Below, in pieces: positions 1 to 8,077 of a stretch of 23,926 nucleotides of DNA (the first letter of the stretch is position 1; each line of letters opens with the position of its first letter). The notes under the pieces are model-generated. The model was given only the letters and a program-made list of their open reading frames with translations, had not been told where the DNA came from and searched no databases. The stretch spans positions 1 to 23,926 of the forward strand of contig JAYSQZ010000048.1 of NCBI GenBank assembly GCA_043721315.1, read 5' to 3'. The translations under genes and the position numbers were made by a program. Origin of the DNA: Elstera sp043721315 (GTDB lineage: Bacteria > Pseudomonadota > Alphaproteobacteria > Elsterales > Elsteraceae).

Positions 1-1
1 C

Positions 2-916
2 GTGCGGTGGGAGCCGGTGAGCGGTACGCTGCCGCCCCTGTCCGATACGGCATGGCAGGAGCAATTCACCCGCTACCAACAAAGCCCGCAGTATCAGCAG
101 GTAAACCAGGGCATGAGCCTGGCTGAGTTCAAAACGATCTTTTGGTGGGAATATATCCACCGCCTCTGGGGCCGCTTGATCGGGATTGTCTTTGCCGTAC
201 CAATGCTGGTGTTCTGGCTACGCGGGGCGTTCGATGGCGCGTTGAAACAGCGCGTTCTTGTGCTTTTTGCTCTCGGCGGTATTCAAGGCGCGATTGGCTG
301 GTGGATGGTGGCGAGCGGCCTGCGCGATGTGCCTGCCGTAAGCGCCTATCGCCTCGCCACGCACCTCGGCATGGCGCTGGTGATTTACGCGCTAACGCTG
401 TGGACCGCCTTCGGCCTTGTGCAGCCGCGCGCTTCATTGCCCCGCCTCGTCCCCGAAAAACGCGCCGCCACCGCAACATTGGCCGCGATTGCCCTGACCG
501 TTCTGGCGGGAGCCTTCGTTGCCGGGTTGGACGCGGGAATGATCTACAACGAGTTTCCGTTCATGGGCGACGGCTTGGTGCCGCCCGACTATCACCACCC
601 CGGCCTTTCCACGTTACGCAACATTTTCGAGAATCACGCCGCTGTGCAGTTTCACCACCGGGTTCTGGCGCTGCTGACGACGGGGCTGGTGATTAGCCTC
701 TGCATGGGGCTGTGGAACCGGGCACCCCAAGCGCGGGGCTGGTTGTTGGCGTTGCTGGGGGCCGTAATCGCACAGGGGGGCTTGGGGGTTCTAACGCTGC
801 TGCATCAGGTGCCGGTCAACCTCGGTGCCGCCCATCAAGCGGGGGCCGTGATTCTGCTAACGGCAGCTATCGGCGTATGCCATCGGCTGCGAGTAGAGCA
901 AATCCCGAGCGAATGA
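2..916 (+). CDS. ctaA: Heme A synthase (COX15/CtaA family), 5' end cut by window
   Basis: Integral membrane enzyme that oxidises the C8 methyl of heme O to give heme A for cytochrome c oxidase. About 304 residues are visible with seven or so hydrophobic segments. Conserved histidines likely to ligate heme lie in IHRLWG (H53 of the visible part), ATHLG, FHHRVLA and GAAHQAG, as in COX15/CtaA. The periplasmic loop motif NEFPFMGDGLVPPDY is typical of the alphaproteobacterial/mitochondrial form. The family usually has 340-360 residues, and the first visible codon is a GTG at base 2, so the true start is almost certainly upstream and the N-terminal transmembrane helix is missing. The last codons and the TGA stop lie inside a palindromic repeat (894-940). 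The next gene is convergent. Confidence 0.93.
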   Translation: MRWEPVSGTLPPLSDTAWQEQFTRYQQSPQYQQVNQGMSLAEFKTIFWWEYIHRLWGRLIGIVFAVPMLVFWLRGAFDGALKQRVLVLFALGGIQGAIGWWMVASGLRDVPAVSAYRLATHLGMALVIYALTLWTAFGLVQPRASLPRLVPEKRAATATLAAIALTVLAGAFVAGLDAGMIYNEFPFMGDGLVPPDYHHPGLSTLRNIFENHAAVQFHHRVLALLTTGLVISLCMGLWNRAPQARGWLLALLGAVIAQGGLGVLTLLHQVPVNLGAAHQAGAVILLTAAIGVCHRLRVEQIPSE

Positions 917-940
917 CCCCATTCGCGACGACGCATTTGC
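894..940. repeat. 47-nt palindromic repeat, copy 1
   Basis: The outer arms GCAAAT (898-903) and ATTTGC (935-940) flank an inner stem CGAATG/CATTCG with a short ACCC-type loop. A second copy of identical length lies at 23698-23744. The two differ in the inner stem by paired changes (AA/TT here, GG/CC there), so base pairing is kept. This copy overlaps the 3' end and stop codon of ctaA and lies between two convergent genes. Confidence 0.8.
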
Positions 941-953
941 GTTAAAAAACATT

Positions 954-1769
954 TCAATTCGACGGCAGTGTAAGACCATAGCGGGAGAGAATTTCAGAAA
1001 ACCGCCCATTTTCCCGCAGCACGGCCAAGCCCTTATCGAACGTCTCGGTCAACTCCGCCCCGTGGAGCAGACTGCGCGAGACGATGAGGTGCAGCCCGGT
1101 TTCCTCAAAACTCAGCGGATCATCGCCGCCAATTGCCTGGATGCTCTCCGGCGGCACCTCGAATTGGCGCAAAATTCGGGAAGCGATCTGTTCGTGGGTT
1201 TGGACGATATCAACGCGGCGAGCAAGCAAGAGTTTGAGGCAAGTTGTAACATCGCTGCCCTCCACATGGGTCACTTGCCGGTTCTCCAGCAATCGCCGCG
1301 ATGGCGCGGCGGGGACGGTGCCGCGCCCGATGCACAGAGTCTGCCCACTTACTAGCGCCAGCGGTAGGGTTGCCAGCGGCGCTCCTTGAAGAGCAAACAG
1401 GCGTATCTTGATAGCGGCGAGAGGGCGCGAGTAAAAAAACTGCTGCAACCGTTCTGGCGTGGGGACATAGGGAAAGGTTGCATCAATCTGGCCTGCCGTT
1501 GCGCGCATTCTGCCGCGTGCCCAAGGCTCGATCTCTAACAACAACGGCAGCTTGAGTTCGGCAAACACTGCTTTTACCAGCGATGTTGCGGCACCACCGT
1601 CGGGGTCGCTCTTCATGGAGAAAGGCGGGTAATCATCCCCTGTGGAAAGTTGGACAGGAACCGGCAGCAGTGCTTGTGCGAGCGCCCCCGCAGAGACCGC
1701 CCATAAAACCGCATAAGTTAAGAATATGGTAAGACGATGCCGCCCCACTATGCCCACCAGTGCCCCCAT
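954..1769 (-). CDS. Periplasmic solute-binding protein, family 3 (amino-acid ABC type)
   Basis: Predicted secreted binding protein of 271 residues. An N-terminal hydrophobic signal peptide (about residues 12-31) ends in SAGALA, a plausible signal peptidase I site. The mature part starts with the family-3 pattern: a short strand, then GDDYPPFS, then a helix with SLVKAVFAEL, and later a WARGRM segment and a DATFPYVPTPER segment as in SBP_bac_3/PBPb proteins. No permease or ATPase lies nearby, so it is an orphan; many alphaproteobacterial genomes carry such orphans with unknown ligand. A purine-rich stretch (GAGGGGGAAGGAG) sits immediately upstream of the ATG. An internal GTG at residue 5 is an alternative start. 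The ligand cannot be called. Confidence 0.8.
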   Translation of the reverse strand: MGALVGIVGRHRLTIFLTYAVLWAVSAGALAQALLPVPVQLSTGDDYPPFSMKSDPDGGAATSLVKAVFAELKLPLLLEIEPWARGRMRATAGQIDATFPYVPTPERLQQFFYSRPLAAIKIRLFALQGAPLATLPLALVSGQTLCIGRGTVPAAPSRRLLENRQVTHVEGSDVTTCLKLLLARRVDIVQTHEQIASRILRQFEVPPESIQAIGGDDPLSFEETGLHLIVSRSLLHGAELTETFDKGLAVLRENGRFSEILSRYGLTLPSN

Positions 1770-1968
1770 GCTCCTTCCCCCTCACTGCGCTTTGAGTGTT
1801 GCATTTTAATGACAAAACCGTACACCGCTGAAACCGTGATGACCAGCGCTTCTAAACCCAAACGCAACGAAGACCTGCGGTACAAAATTCTTTCAGCACT
1901 TGCGCCGGGCGGGCGTTTCTGGAACGGTCTGGCTTCCCAAACGACTGATAAGCGTGCAAAGCCCGGCC
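1770..1968. other. Divergent intergenic region upstream of ileS
   Basis: This 199-bp spacer separates the minus-strand binding protein from ileS and must hold promoters for both. I see no T-box-like or other leader structure. The plus strand has an open frame ending at 1985 that overlaps the ileS start, but nothing supports it as a gene. No clear -35/-10 pair could be assigned. Confidence 0.4.
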
Positions 1969-4794
1969 ATGACCCGCGATTATAAGACCTCTGTGTTCCT
2001 GCCCTCGACCGAGTTCCCCATGCGGGGCGATTTGCCCAAGCTGGAACCCACTATTCTGGACCGCTGGCAGAAGATTGGTCTCTACGATCTCATCCGCCAC
2101 GATAGCGTGGGCCGACCGCGCTGGGTGCTGCACGACGGCCCCCCTTACGCCAATGGCGATATTCACATCGGCCATGCGGTGAATAAGATTCTGAAGGATG
2201 TCATCAATCGCTCGCAGCGCATGATGGGCCAAGATGTTTCCTACGTTCCTGGTTGGGACTGCCACGGTCTGCCAATCGAATGGAAGATCGAAGAGAAGTA
2301 CCGTGCCAAGGGCCTGGATAAAAACGCCGTGCCCGTGGTGGAATTCCGCCAAGAATGCCGTGCGTTTGCTCAACATTGGGTGGGTGTGCAGGCCGAAGAG
2401 TTCAAACGCCTCGGCATTATGGGCGACTGGCAGCAACCGTATCTAACGATGGCCTATGCCTCGGAAGCGCAAATCTTCCGGGAGTTGATGAAGTTCCTCA
2501 TGAAGGGCGCGCTCTATCAGGGGTTCCGCCCGGTGCTGTGGAGCGTGGTGGAGCAAACCGCCCTGGCCGATGCCGAGGTCGAGTACCACGACCATACGTC
2601 CACGCAGATCTATGTGCGCTTCCCTGTGGTCAGCAGCCCGAACCCGGCGCTGGTTGGCGCTGGGGTGGCGATCTGGACGACGACGCCCTGGACCATTCCG
2701 GCCAACCGCGCCGTCGCTTTCAATCCCGAGCTTGCCTATGCCCTCATTGAAGTGACCGACGTTGCGGAAGGCGCGCTGGCAAAACCCGGCGATACGCTCA
2801 TTCTCGCGGCTGATTTACTAGAAGCCACCACCCAAGCCACCAAAATCGCGGCCTATACCAAACTCGCGGATCTACCGGGCAGCAGCTTGGACGGCACGAT
2901 CCTCGCCCATCCGTTGCGCGGGCAAGGCTATGACTTCGACGTGCCGTTACTCCCCGGCACCCATGTAACGGCAGACGCCGGGACTGGCCTTGTCCACACC
3001 GCCCCCAGCCACGGCGAGGACGATTTTAGGCTTGGCAAGCAGTTCGGTCTGGAAGTCCCGCGCACGGTGGCGGGTGACGGGAAATATTACGACAGCATAC
3101 CGTTGTTTGCGGGCGTGCATGTGTTTAAGGCCGATGCTCCTGTGTGTGCCGCGCTCAGCGGGGCCGGAAACCTGCTGGCAAGCGCCAAGCTGCTGCATTC
3201 CTACCCGCATTCCTGGCGCTCGAAAGCGCCGCTGATCTACCGTGCCACGCCGCAATGGTTCATCTCGATGGACACGGACGGCTTGCGCGATAAAGCCTTG
3301 AAAGCCATCGACGATACGCAATGGTTCCCCCCCCAAGGCAAGAACCGCATTGGCGCGATGATCGCCCAGCGGCCCGATTGGTGCGTGTCGCGGCAACGCG
3401 CCTGGGGCGTGCCAATGGCGCTGTTCATCGACAAGAAAACGGGGGAGCCGCTGCGCGACGTGGCAGTGAACGACCGGATCGCCGCCGCGTTCGAGGCCGA
3501 GGGTGGCGATGCGTGGTTCTCAAGCCCCGCCAGCCGCTTCTTGGGCGATGAATATAGTCCCGATGAGTACGAGCAAGTCTCCGACGTTGTTGAAGTTTGG
3601 TTCGATAGCGGCTCCACTCACGCTTTCGTGCTGGAAGCCCGCCCAGAGCTAAAATGGCCCGCCGATCTCTACCTAGAAGGCTCCGACCAGCATCGCGGCT
3701 GGTTCCACACTTCCCTGCTGGAAAGCTGCGGCACACGGGGGCGCGCGCCTTACGATGCTGTGCTCACCCACGGTTTCACGCTCGACGAGCAGGGCCGCAA
3801 AATGTCCAAATCCTTGGGCAATGGCGTCGATCCGCTGGTGGTGATGAACGAGTTCGGGGCCGATATTCTGCGGCTGTGGGCCATGCTGTCCGACTATTCC
3901 GAAGACACGCGCATCGGCAAATCCATCCTGCACTATACCGCCGACCATTACCGCCGCCTCCGCAATACGCTGCGCTACCTGCTGGGCGCGCTGGCCGGGT
4001 TCGAGGACGCCGAAAGGCTGCCCGTTGCCGACATGCCGGAGTTAGAGCGCTGGGTGCTGCACCGTTTGGCGGACCTGGATACGGAGTTGCGCGACTGCCT
4101 CGCCCGCTACGATTTCCTTGCCTTCTACACAGCGCTGCATACGTTCTGCGCCAACGATCTATCGGCCTTCTACTTCGATGTTCGCAAAGATGCGCTTTAT
4201 TGCGATGCTGCCAGCAGCCTACGCCGGAGGGCCGCGCGCACTGTTATGGCCGAATGCCTGCACACGCTGATGCTCTGGCTCGCCCCCGTGATGCCCTTCA
4301 CCACCGAGCAAGCCTGGGGCCTACGCCCCGTTGGCGTCGCGGGCGGCCCCCAAGGGGAGGCAGACAGCGTTCACCGCCAACTCTTCCCAACCCTCCCCGC
4401 CGCGTGGCGCGATGCCGCTTTGGCCGAAAAATGGGTAACGATCCGCAGCATCCGCCGCGCCGTGACGGGGGCGATTGAACTCGCCCGCGCCGCGAAAGAC
4501 ATCGGCTCCTCCTCCCAAGCCGCGCCGCAGGTTTACGCTGCGCCGACCTATATCACCGCGCTCTCCGGTCTCGATTTCGCCGAAATCTGCATCACTGCCA
4601 GCATTGATTTGCGCCCCCTCGCCGATGCGCCGTCGCACGCGGTACTTTCGACGGAAGCTGAGGGCGTGGCAGTGCTGTTCGCCAAAACCGAGCACGCCCG
4701 CTGCGAGCGCTGCCGCAGCCATTACAAGGAAGTCGGCACCATCGAGGCTCACCCAGACCTTTGCTTCCGCTGTGCCGACGTGCTGGCCCTATGA
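1969..4794 (+). CDS. ileS: Isoleucine--tRNA ligase
   Basis: Class I aminoacyl-tRNA synthetase that charges tRNA-Ile. With the ATG at 1969 the product has 941 residues, the usual bacterial length; an in-frame ATG at 1900 would only add 23 unconserved residues. The HIGH motif is at residues 66-69, preceded by the HDGPPYANGD segment. The CP1 editing domain carries GTGLVHTAPSHGEDD. KMSKS is at residues 611-615. The C-terminal zinc finger has C912, C915, C932 and C935, so this is the zinc-containing eubacterial form. The TGA stop overlaps the ATG of lspA (ATGA), which implies translational coupling, a common alphaproteobacterial arrangement. Confidence 0.98.
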   Translation: MTRDYKTSVFLPSTEFPMRGDLPKLEPTILDRWQKIGLYDLIRHDSVGRPRWVLHDGPPYANGDIHIGHAVNKILKDVINRSQRMMGQDVSYVPGWDCHGLPIEWKIEEKYRAKGLDKNAVPVVEFRQECRAFAQHWVGVQAEEFKRLGIMGDWQQPYLTMAYASEAQIFRELMKFLMKGALYQGFRPVLWSVVEQTALADAEVEYHDHTSTQIYVRFPVVSSPNPALVGAGVAIWTTTPWTIPANRAVAFNPELAYALIEVTDVAEGALAKPGDTLILAADLLEATTQATKIAAYTKLADLPGSSLDGTILAHPLRGQGYDFDVPLLPGTHVTADAGTGLVHTAPSHGEDDFRLGKQFGLEVPRTVAGDGKYYDSIPLFAGVHVFKADAPVCAALSGAGNLLASAKLLHSYPHSWRSKAPLIYRATPQWFISMDTDGLRDKALKAIDDTQWFPPQGKNRIGAMIAQRPDWCVSRQRAWGVPMALFIDKKTGEPLRDVAVNDRIAAAFEAEGGDAWFSSPASRFLGDEYSPDEYEQVSDVVEVWFDSGSTHAFVLEARPELKWPADLYLEGSDQHRGWFHTSLLESCGTRGRAPYDAVLTHGFTLDEQGRKMSKSLGNGVDPLVVMNEFGADILRLWAMLSDYSEDTRIGKSILHYTADHYRRLRNTLRYLLGALAGFEDAERLPVADMPELERWVLHRLADLDTELRDCLARYDFLAFYTALHTFCANDLSAFYFDVRKDALYCDAASSLRRRAARTVMAECLHTLMLWLAPVMPFTTEQAWGLRPVGVAGGPQGEADSVHRQLFPTLPAAWRDAALAEKWVTIRSIRRAVTGAIELARAAKDIGSSSQAAPQVYAAPTYITALSGLDFAEICITASIDLRPLADAPSHAVLSTEAEGVAVLFAKTEHARCERCRSHYKEVGTIEAHPDLCFRCADVLAL

Positions 4795-5288
4795 GAATGC
4801 CAAAACCCTTCAGGCAAGGGCTGCTCCTCGCAGCCCTGATCATCCTGCTCGATCAACTCAGTAAATTCTGGCTGATGGGTTGGTTCGGCGTGACTGGCCC
4901 GCAAGACCGTGTTGCCACCGTTCCCATCACCGGCTTTTTCGATCTGGTCGCGGTGTGGAACAAGGGCGTCAGCTTCAGTCTGTTCTCGAACCACGACGGT
5001 AGTGGCGCGTGGATTCTGTCCCTCGTCGCCCTCGTGATTACCGGCTTTATGGTCGTGTGGCTGTGGCGCGCGCAGGGCAGGCTGCTAGTCTTGGGGCTTG
5101 GCCTCGTTATCGGCGGCGCGCTGGGGAATGTGATAGACCGCGTGCGCTTCGGGGCCGTGTTCGATTTTCTGTCGTTCTACTACCAGTCCTACGCTTGGCC
5201 CGCCTTTAACGTCGCCGATGCGGGAATTTCGGTCGGCGTCGGGCTACTGCTGCTCGACTCGTTTTGGGATAGCCGCCGCAAGCGCTGA
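4791..5288 (+). CDS. lspA: Lipoprotein signal peptidase (signal peptidase II)
   Basis: Inner-membrane aspartyl protease that removes signal peptides from prolipoproteins after diacylglyceryl modification. It has 165 residues and four hydrophobic segments, normal for the family. Conserved signatures are DQLSK near residue 21, NKGVSFS at 57-63, GNVIDR at 112-117, FDF around D125 and FNVADAGI around D143. By homology D125 and D143 form the catalytic dyad. The ATG at 4791 overlaps the ileS stop codon. A second in-frame ATG at 4797 is possible. One possible substrate in this window is the LAGC-lipobox protein encoded at 6472-7749. Confidence 0.97.
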   Translation: MRMPKPFRQGLLLAALIILLDQLSKFWLMGWFGVTGPQDRVATVPITGFFDLVAVWNKGVSFSLFSNHDGSGAWILSLVALVITGFMVVWLWRAQGRLLVLGLGLVIGGALGNVIDRVRFGAVFDFLSFYYQSYAWPAFNVADAGISVGVGLLLLDSFWDSRRKR

Positions 5289-5410
5289 GGGCTGCTATGC
5301 GGACCTATCGGCGTTCAGCATCTTGCCGCGCTGTAAAAACCGGGGCATAAGCGAGCATTCCCCAGACGGTGGCAGTACTCCCCGTCATTTCACAGTGCGG
5401 TGATGAGATT

Positions 5411-6184
5411 ATGTCGAACTTTCTGGAAGAGCGCGTTTTAAGCGTCCACCATTGGACCGACCGGCTGTTCAGCTTTACGACCACGCGGGAGCGTAGCTTC
5501 CGCTTTCTCAACGGCCAGTTCATTATGCTCGGCCTGCCGGTAAACGGCAAACCGCTGTTGCGCGCTTATAGTATCGCCAGCGCCAATTTCGAGGAACATT
5601 TGGAGTTCCTGTCAATTAAGGTGGAAAACGGCCCGCTCACCTCGCGCCTTCAGCATGTTCAGAGTGGCGATACTATCGTCCTCGGCAAGAAACCCACCGG
5701 CACCCTGGTGATCGACTACCTGCTACCGGGCCGCCGCCTGTATTTACTGGCAACCGGCACGGGCCTTGCGCCCTTTATGTCGATCATCCGCGACCCGGAA
5801 ACCTACGAGAAGTTCGAGCAGGTAGTTCTGGTTCACGGCGTCCGCAACGTCGCGGAACTCGCCTACCAGGATTACATCGCCCACGATCTGCCGAACGATG
5901 ATGTTTTAGGCGAAGTCGTGGCCGGAAAACTGTTCTATTATCCAACCGTTACGCGCGAACCCTACAAAAACCAAGGCCGCGCGACCGACTTGATCGAGAG
6001 CGGCAAACTCTTCACCGACCTCGGCATCCCCCCCCTCACCCCAGAAACCGACCGCGCCATGATCTGCGGCAGCGCCGAAATGCTGGCAGACCTCAAGCGA
6101 ATGCTGGAAGCGCGCGGTTTCGTTGAGGGCAACACCTCCACGCCGGGCAGTTTTGTGATCGAACGGGCGTTTGCGGAGAAGTGA
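5411..6184 (+). CDS. fpr: Ferredoxin--NADP reductase, Fpr type
   Basis: FAD enzyme exchanging electrons between NADPH and ferredoxin or flavodoxin; bacterial Fpr proteins serve iron-sulfur and oxidative-stress metabolism. From the ATG at 5411 the product has 257 residues, standard for the family; an upstream in-frame ATG at 5369 would add 14 residues not expected in Fpr. FAD binding is shown by RAYS at residues 51-54. NADP binding is shown by GTGLAPF at 116-122 and ICGSAEML in the last quarter. The C-terminal extension ending ERAFAEK is the form typical of alphaproteobacterial Fpr. The 122-bp gap after lspA suggests its own promoter, but none could be assigned. Confidence 0.95.
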   Translation: MSNFLEERVLSVHHWTDRLFSFTTTRERSFRFLNGQFIMLGLPVNGKPLLRAYSIASANFEEHLEFLSIKVENGPLTSRLQHVQSGDTIVLGKKPTGTLVIDYLLPGRRLYLLATGTGLAPFMSIIRDPETYEKFEQVVLVHGVRNVAELAYQDYIAHDLPNDDVLGEVVAGKLFYYPTVTREPYKNQGRATDLIESGKLFTDLGIPPLTPETDRAMICGSAEMLADLKRMLEARGFVEGNTSTPGSFVIERAFAEK

Positions 6185-6280
6185 AAATCTTGGGGGCTGA
6201 AATAGACAGCTGGACACCCGCAATAACCGTCTGATTTGAGCTGCCTTTTGGTGTTTCGGCTCGTTATCGTTGGGCTAGGT
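6185..6280. other. Spacer between fpr and IS remnant
   Basis: About 96 bp with no reading frame or recognisable terminator. It leads directly into the left arm of the IS481-derived hairpin element. Confidence 0.35.
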
Positions 6281-6422
6281 GTTTGGTCCCGGCATTTGAT
6301 GGTGCGGGTTTAGGCTGAAGACTCTCAAGGGCCTCACTCCCTTCGAATACATCTGCAAATGCTGGAAAATCGAACCCGAACGCTTCAGCCTAAACCCGCA
6401 CCATCAAATGCCGGGACCAAAC
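6281..6422. mobile_element. 142-bp IS481-type remnant with perfect 40-bp inverted arms (MITE-like)
   Basis: The left arm 6281-6320 and the right arm 6383-6422 are exact reverse complements over 40 bp, beginning GTTTGGTCCCGGCATTTG. The 62-bp core plus the right arm encode, on the plus strand, the C-terminal tail of an IS481-family transposase, including LTPFEYICKCW, and end at a TAA (6426-6428). No other transposase sequence remains. The left arm is therefore either an unusually long terminal repeat of an internally deleted IS or an inverted copy of the transposase end. Four more bases (TAGG) match beyond both arms. Transcription would form a long hairpin. Confidence 0.8.
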
Positions 6423-6428
6423 TCCTAA
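6318..6428 (+). pseudogene. IS481-family transposase, C-terminal fragment only
   Basis: Thirty-six codons in frame: KTLKGLTPFEYICKCW, then IEPERFSLNPHHQMPG and a stop. This matches the conserved C-terminus of IS481 transposases (the KGLTPYEYICKCW...EPERF...HQMPGLN type). The DDE catalytic core and the N-terminal helix-turn-helix are absent, so it cannot be active. Part of the fragment is the right inverted arm. Confidence 0.8.
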
Positions 6429-6465
6429 GTTAGCGCCAGACAGACGACCGTAGCTCTGGCCCTTG
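6422..6465 (-). pseudogene. Fragment duplicated from the repeat-protein gene at 8078-8437
   Basis: The plus-strand sequence 6422-6465 matches 8191-8234 at 39 of 44 positions. Read on the minus strand it encodes KGQSYGRLSGANLG, next to KGQSYGRLSAASLG in the other copy. It lies directly against the IS remnant and just past the stop codon of the lipoprotein gene. It looks like the leftover of a paralogous repeat unit cut by the IS. Confidence 0.65.
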
Positions 6466-6471
6466 TCACTA

Positions 6472-7749
6472 TTACGCTTGAGAAACAGGGATCGGCGTGC
6501 TGCTCGCGAGGGCAGGTAGTGTAAAACGGCTCCAGCTATGATTCTGCGTATCCAAAATCGCAAAAGAGCTGGAGTTCCGAGTCCCATAGCGCGGCGATCC
6601 GTGTAACACTAAAAGACGTCGCCCATCCGAAAAAGGCGCAAAACCGTTCCAGACTTGATACTGAGGGGAGCCTTCTGCATGGGTATAATTACCGTCATAA
6701 TATTGGTATGGACTCTTAAATATTTTATTATTCCAAGGAAATTTTTCTATCTCTTCCCGAGATGCAGGCCATGGCCATTGTTCAATCGTGCCATCCCGAT
6801 GGCGCTTGAAGATACCGCCAATTGCGTTTGAACCGATATAGATATTTCCTGCTCTATCCGAAACAGCAAGATTGGGAACGTAAACCTCACTGAAATAATC
6901 TAAAGATACGCCCTGTGCATCCTTTTGAATTATTTTCACAAAATTTTCTGTTGCAGAACCAAAAGTAGATGAAGTTAATAAAAAATTATTATTCAAATAA
7001 TATCGCGCTCCTCCCCATAAATGACTAATTTTCCCAGGGTTTGAAAATAAATATTCGACATTATCATTAAATCTATATTCGTTAGGGATGAAATTTGTTA
7101 AATGGGGTTCCTGAGTAAAACGACGCCAATAAAAATTAGGACCAAAATCAACCGCATCACTGATTGTCGCCCGCCAGAACGCCAGTTTTTGCCCGTCAGG
7201 AGAAAAAGCGGGTCTGCCCTTAACACCGGGCGTCAGCGGAACGACACGATAATCCTGACCATTGGTGCTCATGATAATAATCTCGCTGTTCTCAACCGAC
7301 TGTCGCCACGCGAGCTTATCATTGATGTTTGCCGGGCGGCGAAACCGCCGCATCGCGAGCCTATCGCCACTTGCACTTAGCGCCATCTCCCGATGTAGAT
7401 ACCCTTCTACCGCTGCCGGAAAGGCGTATCTGTACAGTTCGCCTGTTTGCATATTAAACCTGAGCAAAAACTCATCGCCTCGTGACGAATCACTCGATTC
7501 AAGAACAAAAACATCTTGATCATTGGGATGAAGCAGAAGGTAAGAAAAGTAACGCCCCGGCCAAGGTGTAACATCCAGGGCCGAGCCGCTTCCTGTATAC
7601 GGGTGAAAGATTGTCTTGAACGTCCGCAACTGCGGGGTGGAAAAATCCCGGATTGGATAGACCAACCCGTCAAGCACCCGCTGGCTGCACCCCGCCAGAA
7701 AGACGGAGCCAACGGTCAGCAGGAGGCGGCGGAGGCGCGAGAAAGGCAT
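6472..7749 (-). CDS. Putative lipoprotein with TolB/PD40-like beta-propeller repeats
   Basis: A 425-residue protein of unknown role. The N-terminus has basic residues, a hydrophobic stretch and the lipobox LAGC with lipidated Cys21, so it is probably a lipoprotein. Two WD40-like/PD40 units are visible: SASGDRLAMRRF near residues 125-136 and GRPAFSPDGQKLAFWRA near 178-194, as in TolB-type propellers. Later strands (DRAGNIYIGS, FSDGRRLLVLHGS) suggest further blades. AGGGA stands about 9 nt before the ATG. The upstream ORF ends 17 bp away on the same strand. The middle of the gene (about 6690-7150) is clearly more AT-rich than the surrounding genes, with Asn, Tyr and Phe-rich sequence, which suggests horizontal origin. 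I cannot assign a function. Confidence 0.75.
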   Translation of the reverse strand: MPFSRLRRLLLTVGSVFLAGCSQRVLDGLVYPIRDFSTPQLRTFKTIFHPYTGSGSALDVTPWPGRYFSYLLLHPNDQDVFVLESSDSSRGDEFLLRFNMQTGELYRYAFPAAVEGYLHREMALSASGDRLAMRRFRRPANINDKLAWRQSVENSEIIIMSTNGQDYRVVPLTPGVKGRPAFSPDGQKLAFWRATISDAVDFGPNFYWRRFTQEPHLTNFIPNEYRFNDNVEYLFSNPGKISHLWGGARYYLNNNFLLTSSTFGSATENFVKIIQKDAQGVSLDYFSEVYVPNLAVSDRAGNIYIGSNAIGGIFKRHRDGTIEQWPWPASREEIEKFPWNNKIFKSPYQYYDGNYTHAEGSPQYQVWNGFAPFSDGRRLLVLHGSPRYGTRNSSSFAILDTQNHSWSRFTLPALASSTPIPVSQA

Positions 7750-7766
7750 CGGTTATTCCCTCAAAA

Positions 7767-8042
7767 CTATGGCGCGACAGGATCAGGCTCGCCGGGTGGC
7801 TCTGGGTCTGTCGGTGTCGGGTCGTCTTGGGTATCATCTTCCCCAATAAATCGCCGATTGCTCGTTCTATGTCGCGCGCAACCGCACAAGCCAATACCGC
7901 TAAATCGGCCATCAGGGCCAAGATCGAGCACGTCTTCACCCATCAAAAGAACTGCTTTGGCCTCTTCATCCGCACCATCGGCCTGCATCGGGCCGAAGCC
8001 AAACTCACTCTCGCCTATAATTTTGATCTGCTCATTTTCCAA
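7767..8042 (-). CDS. Small acidic hypothetical protein
   Basis: A 91-residue ORF starting with TTG (no ATG start fits as well) and ending 17 bp before the lipoprotein gene, so the two may be cotranscribed. The product is acidic, has a CGC pair (LCGCARH) in its middle and a low-complexity C-terminus rich in Asp, Pro and Thr (DDTQDDPTPTDPEPP). No family is recognised. No strong ribosome-binding site precedes the TTG, and the frame might instead be a relic of a longer gene. Codon use is compatible with a real gene, but the call is uncertain. Confidence 0.45.
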   Translation of the reverse strand: MENEQIKIIGESEFGFGPMQADGADEEAKAVLLMGEDVLDLGPDGRFSGIGLCGCARHRTSNRRFIGEDDTQDDPTPTDPEPPGEPDPVAP

Positions 8043-8077
8043 GAATGACGCGCGCGGAAAATGACTGAAAAATACGC

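Noticed and set aside
2..4. GTG at the first codon as the true start of ctaA
   Set aside because: The protein would lack the N-terminal helix and be about 40-50 residues short of the family, so the gene most likely begins before the window.
1770..1968. T-box or other riboswitch leader before ileS
   Set aside because: No T-box sequence or stable antiterminator-like fold was seen, and T-boxes are not expected in alphaproteobacteria.
1737..1985. 82-residue plus-strand frame overlapping the start of ileS
   Set aside because: It overlaps both the start of the minus-strand binding-protein gene and the ileS start, has no ribosome-binding site and shows no recognisable domain; ileS at 1969 explains the region.
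1852..2436. Long minus-strand frame opposite ileS (194 codons)
   Set aside because: Antisense shadow of a highly conserved synthetase gene in GC-rich DNA; no domain and no supporting signals.
7516..8064. 182-codon plus-strand frame across the lipoprotein start and the small acidic ORF
   Set aside because: It runs antisense through the lipobox region of a better-supported gene and has no recognisable protein features.
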